Shown here: positions 14,039 to 18,293 of the stretch, in pieces
Numbering within the stretch: the first letter of the stretch is position 1
Layout of the letters: the number at the start of each line of letters is the position of its first letter
NCBI GenBank assembly: GCA_023136785.1
Contig: JAGLQP010000003.1
Location: 1 to 18,293, forward strand
Reading direction: 5' to 3'
Origin: Spirochaetales bacterium
GTDB taxonomy: Bacteria; Spirochaetota; Spirochaetia; SZUA-6; DRHE01
DNA length: 18,293 bases
Position numbers and translations under genes: made by a program
The notes under the pieces: model-generated
Databases searched by the model: none
Told to the model about the DNA's origin: nothing
The model's input: only the letters and a program-made list of their open reading frames with translations

Positions 14039-15141
14039 GGAAGTGTACTCAGGACTTTGCATATCAACTGTACATCCCTTCTGGCCAGGGAGGGATACAG
14101 CGGAAAGAGCAGACAGCGCCAGAGAAGCTCCTGCGCGTTGGGAAATTGCCTGGCGGTATTGATCTCCCTGCCCTCTGAGGAATCCAGCCCGGCAGATGAA
14201 GAGCCGCCGAGTGAATCATTGCCCCCCTCAGGAGAGGTGTAGCCTTCAACGGCAACGATCGCGTCCTTGAAAGCGGGTTCGCTCTGGATGCCCTTCTTGT
14301 TGGCGTACTGTATAACCTCAAGTCTTCCATCCTTTACCAGAATCGGAAAGCTGAAATCTACACATACCCAATCCTCGTCATTGAAGAGGGGGCTGTGGCG
14401 GGAGCGTAGCAGTGCCTCACGGAAAACCTGAGCTATTTCAAAACGTTTATCAAGAAATCGCTGAAGCTCTCGCACCTGGGTGATTCCCAAGGCAGCATTC
14501 ATGTCCGGGAGAAGTTGATCGTAAAAACCCTGACCCGCGATATCCTTCAGAGTTCTGACACTCCGGCGGTCTCGGGAAAATACCATCCCCCCACAACCTG
14601 TAGTAATCAACCCACCGGGATCCAAAGACAATACCCCGACCCGTCCACGGCTGCCGCAGGGTTGATCACCCCAAACTCCCCCAACGGCTTGAGTTATATC
14701 TTCGATTACCGGTATTCCGAGCTGAAAGATGTCATCCCCCGCCGGCATGGATCCCAGGCTGTAGTACAGTATAATAGCCTTCGCCCCCGAAGCCAGCTGA
14801 TGCTGCACCGAGTTGGTTGACAGAAGCGGTCGCTCAGGATCGACGTCAGCCACCAGAGCGACCAATCCTCGTGACTCGATGACCTGTAGATACTCCTTGG
14901 GCGCTAGGCTTGAGATGAGTACACCGTCCCCTTCCTCAAGCTCGAGCAGCTCGAGGGCGCAGTGGATACTGGAGCGGTAGCTGATCAGGCTCACTCCTCC
15001 GGGTACGGTCAGAGCCCGGCTCAGGGAGGTGGTGAACTCCTGGTTCAGCGGTCCGGGAGCAATCTGATCCGAAACCAGGCAATTGAGAACACTGTTAAAA
15101 TCTTTTCGACGCAACGTTGCACGATTCACAGGGATGAACAT
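14035..15141 (-). CDS. DegT/DnrJ/EryC1-fold protein lacking the PLP lysine
   Basis: Protein of 368 residues with the fold signature of DegT/DnrJ/EryC1 sugar aminotransferases. Seen: an N-terminal VSDQIAPGPLNQEFTTSL block (the family usually has a G..tsGp.v..fE pattern), IPVIEDITQAVGG at 143-155 (D148 and Q151 are the usual PLP ring contacts), and SLDPGGLITTGCGGMVF at 172-188. In active enzymes the latter reads S-x-x-x-x-K before the TTG-x-GG block; here the lysine position is G177 (codon GGG). A Ser/Gly-rich insertion lies at about 301-327. The protein may therefore be a pseudo-aminotransferase, a regulatory or binding protein, or a non-Schiff-base enzyme. It follows pcm by 45 nt, with AAGGA ahead of the ATG. 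The fold call is solid; function is unknown. Confidence 0.8.
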   Translation of the reverse strand: MFIPVNRATLRRKDFNSVLNCLVSDQIAPGPLNQEFTTSLSRALTVPGGVSLISYRSSIHCALELLELEEGDGVLISSLAPKEYLQVIESRGLVALVADVDPERPLLSTNSVQHQLASGAKAIILYYSLGSMPAGDDIFQLGIPVIEDITQAVGGVWGDQPCGSRGRVGVLSLDPGGLITTGCGGMVFSRDRRSVRTLKDIAGQGFYDQLLPDMNAALGITQVRELQRFLDKRFEIAQVFREALLRSRHSPLFNDEDWVCVDFSFPILVKDGRLEVIQYANKKGIQSEPAFKDAIVAVEGYTSPEGGNDSLGGSSSAGLDSSEGREINTARQFPNAQELLWRCLLFPLYPSLARRDVQLICKVLSTLP

Positions 15142-15186
15142 ACAGTTTCCTTAATGGTAGAAGAATAGAAAGTTTAGCCTACTTTT

Positions 15187-15840
15187 TCAATATGCCGAAT
15201 GTTTCTGGACCAGGGGAACGAAGCGGCAGCTGATGCTCTCTCGGGTATCGAAACGATTTCCTATCCTGCGGACCACAAGGAGGATTTGGTAATGGCGGCT
15301 GTCCCCAACGGGAATCACCAGGATCCCATTGTCGGCCAACTGGGTCGTGAGTGGGCGAGGAATGGTAGGCGCGGCTGCCGCCACCAGGATGCGGTCGTAG
15401 GGACCATGCTTGTCCCATCCTTCAGATCCATCGCCGATCCGATACACCACATTGGCATAACCGAGTTCATTGAGCAACTTCTGCGTGCGCTTGGTGAGGG
15501 CGGGAATCAACTCAACTGTGTAGACTATCTGGGCCAGCTCCGCCAATAGCGCTGTTTGGTACCCGCTGCCGGTGCCGATTTCGAGAACCCTTTCCTCTCC
15601 CCGCAGGTGCAGCTCCTCTGTCATCAACGCTACCATGTAGGGCTGGGATATGGTCTGTCCGTGCCCGATGGAAAGGGGAAAATCCCCATAGGCCTCGAAG
15701 GTGCGAACTCCTGAAACGAAGTGATGACGGGGAATGCGGGACATCGCATCGAGGACCCTCTGGTCCCGGATACCTCTGGATGCGATCTGGGTGCGCACCA
15801 TTCTCTCAGCGGAAGGATTTTCCGGATATGTTACCTTCAC
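15187..15840 (-). CDS. pcm: Protein-L-isoaspartate O-methyltransferase
   Basis: Cytosolic repair enzyme that methylates L-isoaspartyl residues in aged proteins so that they can revert to aspartate. The 217 residues match the family. Seen: MVRTQIASRGIRDQRVLDAM at about 14-33, YGDFPLSIGHGQTISQPYMV at 51-70, and the SAM motif VLEIGTGSGYQTALLAEL at 85-102. The start is GTG at 15840, 10 nt after the usp stop; its Shine-Dalgarno sequence is weak, so coupling to the upstream gene is likely. It sits between a universal-stress gene and the DegT-like gene, consistent with a stress or maintenance operon. Confidence 0.95.
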   Translation of the reverse strand: MKVTYPENPSAERMVRTQIASRGIRDQRVLDAMSRIPRHHFVSGVRTFEAYGDFPLSIGHGQTISQPYMVALMTEELHLRGEERVLEIGTGSGYQTALLAELAQIVYTVELIPALTKRTQKLLNELGYANVVYRIGDGSEGWDKHGPYDRILVAAAAPTIPRPLTTQLADNGILVIPVGDSRHYQILLVVRRIGNRFDTRESISCRFVPLVQKHSAY

Positions 15841-15850
15841 GATACTAAAG

Positions 15851-16702
15851 TCAGTAGACGATGAGCACGGGCAGGGGACTCCGACGCAGTAGGTGAACCG
15901 TGGTAGAGCCGAGAATATAGTCCCGTATTTTATGGGTACCGTGGGAGCCTATCAGAAGCAGGTCCGATCCTTCCCGTTCGGCAACCTCTAGAACCGTATC
16001 TATAGGGGAACCCTTCTCCGTAACCAGGCGATGGTCTATGGCGTGTTTGCTCAGATACCTGTGCTCCCGCTCGGTTAATCCCTCTTCCTCTTCACTGGAT
16101 AGGATTAGGAATTCTTTCCAGAACGTGCCGAAGGCGTTCACGCAAAACTGGAGAGCCCGTTCAGCGCTCAAAGAACCGTCGTAAGGAAAGAGAATCTTTT
16201 CGGGAGTACGGAAGGCTTGGGGGCAGGCCATTACAGGTCGAGGAGAAGATCGAACCACATCCTCGGCGGTGGAACCGACGATAGTACGAGCAAAACGGGC
16301 ATTTTCTCCCTTTTGCCCGATAAACAGAAGGTCCCCCGATCGGCTCTCCTCGGCGAGAACCTGGGAAGGCAGCCCTTCCCGCTGAACGGCGATGAAGGGA
16401 ATTTTGTTCTTCTTGCAGCTTTCCTTACAATTGTTGAGACAGTTGGCGGCAAAGCCCTCAAGATCCTTTTTGATCTTGTTGTAGAAGCCCTTCAGTTCCG
16501 GGTCGGGGGGAATATATGTTCTGGCAAAGGCATAATCAAAGTGACCGGTGGCGTAAATGATGGGGAGCTCGGTTTTCCTGGAGTCAACAACAAAGACCCC
16601 CTTGAGCTCGCAGTCCAGCTTGGCAGCGAAGTGTTCCGCGTATTGGAAGGCGGAAAGAGAGTAATCAGAACCATCGATACCGACCACAACCTGTCCGATC
16701 AA
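15851..16702 (-). CDS. Tandem-domain universal stress protein
   Basis: Cytoplasmic protein of 283 residues made of two UspA-type domains (about 1-162 and 166-283). Each has the Usp strand start (VVVGIDGS and ILFPYDGS) and a glycine nucleotide-binding loop: IGQKGENARFARTIVGST near 128-145, where the spacing is one residue longer than the usual G-2X-G-9X-G, and IGSHGTHKIRDYILGST at 251-267, which is canonical. The second domain is therefore the better ATP-binding candidate. The first domain has an unusual Cys cluster, C88-x3-C92-x3-C96. The start is TTG at 16702, overlapping the previous stop (TTGA), with a purine-rich AGAGGGGGG ahead. Function is probably nucleotide-dependent stress sensing; the signal is unknown. 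Confidence 0.92.
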   Translation of the reverse strand: MIGQVVVGIDGSDYSLSAFQYAEHFAAKLDCELKGVFVVDSRKTELPIIYATGHFDYAFARTYIPPDPELKGFYNKIKKDLEGFAANCLNNCKESCKKNKIPFIAVQREGLPSQVLAEESRSGDLLFIGQKGENARFARTIVGSTAEDVVRSSPRPVMACPQAFRTPEKILFPYDGSLSAERALQFCVNAFGTFWKEFLILSSEEEEGLTEREHRYLSKHAIDHRLVTEKGSPIDTVLEVAEREGSDLLLIGSHGTHKIRDYILGSTTVHLLRRSPLPVLIVY

Positions 16703-16923
16703 CTTGAACCCCCCTCTTTTCTGCTTTCTCCGCCCTTCTTGGACTCATGACCGGAGGAATAGCGCAGGTCTTTGGCGTGAAGCTTGGAAACCTTGTACTG
16801 CTTGATCAACATCCTGAGAGCTTCATTTACCGCTTCGGTGCGATCATGATAAAAGCCCTCCTGGATCATTTCATCGATCTCCTCCAACAGAAAGGTCGAG
16901 GTTTCTACATAGGTCCTGGACAC
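16699..16923 (-). CDS. Ribbon-helix-helix DNA-binding protein
   Basis: Small protein with the ribbon-helix-helix pattern: a strand (RTYVETST), helix A (FLLEEIDEMIQEGF), and helix B (RTEAVNEALRMLIKQYK), then a Lys/Ser/Gly-rich tail. Such proteins bind DNA as dimers and are often autoregulators or antitoxins. I chose GTG at 16923, giving 74 residues, because AGGAGG (16932-16937) sits 8 nt ahead and a promoter-like pair lies just upstream. TTG at 17004 would add 27 residues. The stop overlaps the universal-stress TTG start by 4 nt, so the two are coupled. It may repress its own operon or act as an antitoxin-like partner, but no toxin fold is adjacent. The family is firm, the start less so. Confidence 0.75.
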   Translation of the reverse strand: MSRTYVETSTFLLEEIDEMIQEGFYHDRTEAVNEALRMLIKQYKVSKLHAKDLRYSSGHESKKGGESRKEGGSS

Positions 16924-16954
16924 CTTGAGAGCCTCCTCATCAGTCTTCACTTCT

Positions 16955-16983
16955 ATTGTAATCCGTCTTCGGTCCTCCTGCAA
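16955..16983 (-). promoter_or_regulatory. Possible promoter of the RHH-usp-pcm-DegT operon
   Basis: Minus-strand TACAAT (16955-16960, 5 of 6) lies 17 nt from TTGCAG (16978-16983, 3 of 6). A start near 16948 would give a leader of about 25 nt that includes AGGAGG (16932-16937) before GTG 16923. If right, the longer TTG start of the ribbon-helix-helix gene is untranslated on this transcript. Confidence 0.4.
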
Positions 16984-17041
16984 GTTCGGAGAGCGGGTTC
17001 CCAAGCGAACAGGTCAGAGTTATGAGTAGATTGAGAGGGTC

Positions 17042-17335
17042 TTAGGAGAGTAGAAACATCAAGGCTCGCTTCCGTCCCTCCCGGATCTCCACTTTTTCCA
17101 TACATGCGATCAACCAGGACCGGGGAAACTCTCTCAACACAGGCCAGGGTGCCGATTTCAGGGCTTCGCAGGTATATTTTCGCAGAGCAGCTTGGGAATT
17201 CAGGGACTTGGGAAGGTCGCGCACAGAGAGGTGTTTCAGAATCCCGGGAAAAAGGGGAATATCTATTTCCTGACCCGTTGAAAGCTCGTACCTGAGAGTC
17301 CCTACTTTCTTGACATATGAATAGGTCCTCTTCAT
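17042..17335 (-). CDS. Uncharacterised 97-residue protein downstream of AbiEii-like gene
   Basis: Not recognised. The protein has 97 residues, is basic, and has no signal peptide or membrane segment. A short N-terminal strand-rich part (about 1-28, with RYELSTGQEIDIPLFPG) is followed by helices and a block near the C-terminus (SAPWPVLREFPRSWLIACME, 61-80) that looks conserved-like: Trp/Pro-rich with spaced Arg and Glu. ATG 17335 lies 3 nt after the stop of the nucleotidyltransferase gene, so the pair is almost certainly co-transcribed and coupled. It could be a partner or antitoxin of that protein, but its place downstream and its size do not match the usual AbiEi antitoxin. Confidence 0.7.
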   Translation of the reverse strand: MKRTYSYVKKVGTLRYELSTGQEIDIPLFPGILKHLSVRDLPKSLNSQAALRKYTCEALKSAPWPVLREFPRSWLIACMEKVEIREGRKRALMFLLS

Positions 17336-17338
17336 GGT

Positions 17339-18004
17339 TCAGCCTTCCGTTTTTAACCACGACAACAGCAGGTCTCTCGCTTCCAGAGCCTCTTCGGGAT
17401 TCACATCCTCGTAGACCGCCAGATCATCCCGTATCGCCGCACCGCTCCACAGTAGAAGACGTTCGCTGAGAATCAGTGCATCCTGATTGGCGAGTATCTC
17501 CCGTGCCAGTCCTGTTAATTCCGGATCATGGCGCAATATGGCGGTGAAATCAACCAGATCTCTAGCTTCGGAGCGCTCGGCAATGCATTGAATTTTGTCC
17601 GCTAAGAATCGCGGAAGATTGATCCGCTTCATACCCGGGACCAGTTTAGAGTCTACAAGTTCACCGGCCGGGACATCCTGATAGTTTGATAGCACCTCTA
17701 TCGTGACCCTCTCCTCGTTAGAGAGTACCAATACTCCTTTAAATCCAGATCCGTATTCATCAGGAACAGTGAGGACCTCAAAGCGATTCGGAAATGCCTG
17801 CTGAATTTCTGTCAGAAGTGGGCGAACATCAACCAAAGCTTTGCTGGTATGAAAGTCAAGATCGAAGGATTGTCTATGGTGTGTCTCTTCGATGGATATT
17901 GCAGACGCTCCAGCCCAATAGCAAGTCTTTCGTAGGCGCGGACATCTTTCAGCAATCAGACGCAGAGCTTCAGCAAGTATAGCATTTTGTTTTTTCGGAT
18001 CCAT
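17339..18004 (-). CDS. AbiEii/AbiGii (DUF1814)-type nucleotidyltransferase
   Basis: Protein of 221 residues with the nucleotidyltransferase-like pattern of AbiEii toxins. Seen: WAGASAIS at 30-37 (the G-x-S motif, usually GGTAL), FDLDF at 47-51 (metal-binding Asp48 and Asp50), VTIEVLSNY at 100-108 (candidate third acidic residue E103), and the family motif FLADKIQCIAERSEARDLVDF at 133-153 with K137, R148, D149 and D152. In type IV toxin-antitoxin systems AbiEii transfers nucleotides to target molecules and is countered by AbiEi, usually encoded just upstream. No AbiEi is recognised here. ATG 18004 has a weak Shine-Dalgarno sequence but an AT-rich promoter. It could be an active toxin, an orphan, or a housekeeping homologue. 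Confidence 0.85.
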   Translation of the reverse strand: MDPKKQNAILAEALRLIAERCPRLRKTCYWAGASAISIEETHHRQSFDLDFHTSKALVDVRPLLTEIQQAFPNRFEVLTVPDEYGSGFKGVLVLSNEERVTIEVLSNYQDVPAGELVDSKLVPGMKRINLPRFLADKIQCIAERSEARDLVDFTAILRHDPELTGLAREILANQDALILSERLLLWSGAAIRDDLAVYEDVNPEEALEARDLLLSWLKTEG

Positions 18005-18019
18005 CGGCCAATCGAGTTA

Positions 18020-18048
18020 ATTATCAATAAGTAATGTGAAATTGGAAA
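18020..18048 (-). promoter_or_regulatory. Promoter of the AbiEii-like gene pair
   Basis: Minus-strand TTTCCA (18043-18048, 4 of 6) and GATAAT (18020-18025, 5 of 6) are 17 nt apart in the 60-nt gap between the end gene and the nucleotidyltransferase. The gap is much richer in A and T than its surroundings. Confidence 0.4.
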
Positions 18049-18064
18049 AGAAAAGTCAACTGCT

Positions 18065-18293
18065 TCAAGGAAGCACGTATTGGGGCAGCTTGTCTATGGT
18101 CGAGGGCTCCAGCTTCTGCCAAGACTCCAGGAAGTGATCGAACCATCCGTACTCGGCGAGTACCTGAACGTACTTATACAACTCCCTGGACTTCTTCTTG
18201 ATATTGGAGCGGAACTCTTTGAGAGCTTGTTCGTTGCCCAGGTCGGTAACGATTCGGACACTCAGCGGAGGCAGGCTGTTCTTCAAAGCACCG
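18065..18293 (-). CDS. 3' end of an unrecognised gene
   Basis: The reading frame enters from the right edge and runs 75 codons to TGA at 18065. A TTG within it is probably not the true start because the frame stays open to the edge. The visible C-terminus is soluble and mixed helical, with LPPLSVRIVTDLGNEQ, then a Lys-rich helix and an aromatic YGWFDHFLESW. I do not recognise it. It is on the same strand, 60 nt before the nucleotidyltransferase, where an AbiEi antitoxin could sit, but this tail shows no feature that proves that. Confidence 0.6.
   Translation of the reverse strand, partial: GALKNSLPPLSVRIVTDLGNEQALKEFRSNIKKKSRELYKYVQVLAEYGWFDHFLESWQKLEPSTIDKLPQYVLP

Noticed and set aside
15142..15186. 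AAAGT...ACTTT inverted repeat between pcm and the DegT-like gene
   Set aside because: A 5-bp AT-rich stem without a U-run is too weak to call as terminator or operator.
16699..16923. Ribbon-helix-helix protein as the antitoxin of the AbiEii-like gene
   Set aside because: AbiEii partners are winged-helix AbiEi proteins; the RHH gene is separated by the 97-residue gene and a likely promoter, and is coupled to usp instead.
16953..17360. 135-codon minus-strand open frame overlapping the 97-residue gene
   Set aside because: It crosses three better-supported genes in another frame, has Arg/Ser/Pro-rich shadow composition, and shows no domain or ribosome-binding site.

Overview
The window looks like chromosomal DNA of a free-living spirochaete or close relative. 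That is inference: the cell-division/wall cluster is reduced (mraZ-rsmH-ftsL-murF-mraY with no ftsI or murE), and the accompanying families (DUF1820, DUF4912 beside a GH57 branching enzyme, an unidentified coiled-coil protein after recN) fit that group. GC is moderate, coding density is high, and GTG and TTG starts are common. No tRNA, rRNA, CRISPR array, insertion sequence or intrinsic terminator was seen, and no stretch above about 260 bases lacks a gene.

Layout. (1) 1-3918, minus strand: a tightly packed dcw operon read from a promoter with a perfect TTGACA box and TGGGR repeats that look like MraZ boxes; mraY runs off the left edge. (2) 3998-4791, plus strand: a DUF1820 gene with a hairpin-bearing leader, then a single-domain STAS protein. 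(3) 4798-7142, minus: a DUF4912 protein and a GH57 glucan branching enzyme under their own promoter. (4) 7177-10095, minus: a membrane-anchored beta-propeller protein, an exported M23 (LytM) peptidase and a SAM methyltransferase, coupled by overlapping or abutting stops and starts. (5) 10070-10515, plus: cytidine deaminase, whose -10 region overlaps the divergent propeller promoter. (6) 10512-14038, minus: nadK, recN and an uncharacterised helical protein. (7) 14035-16983, minus: a ribbon-helix-helix protein, a tandem universal-stress protein, a protein-isoaspartate methyltransferase and a DegT/AHBA-aminotransferase-fold protein that lacks the PLP lysine. (8) 17042-18293, minus: an AbiEii/DUF1814-type nucleotidyltransferase, a 97-residue unknown protein 3 nt downstream of it, and the 3' end of another unknown gene.

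How the genes may work together. Regions 1 and 4 concern the cell envelope: lipid I synthesis, MurNAc-pentapeptide synthesis, septum assembly and possibly wall hydrolysis. Region 3 probably concerns glycogen. Regions 6 and 7 combine NAD(P) supply, double-strand-break repair, protein repair and stress genes. Region 8 is the most accessory-like part and may be an atypical toxin-antitoxin or defence module.

The best candidates for something undescribed are the lysine-less DegT protein, the AbiEii-type gene with its small downstream partner, and the ribbon-helix-helix gene coupled to a universal-stress gene. None of these is proved by sequence alone.
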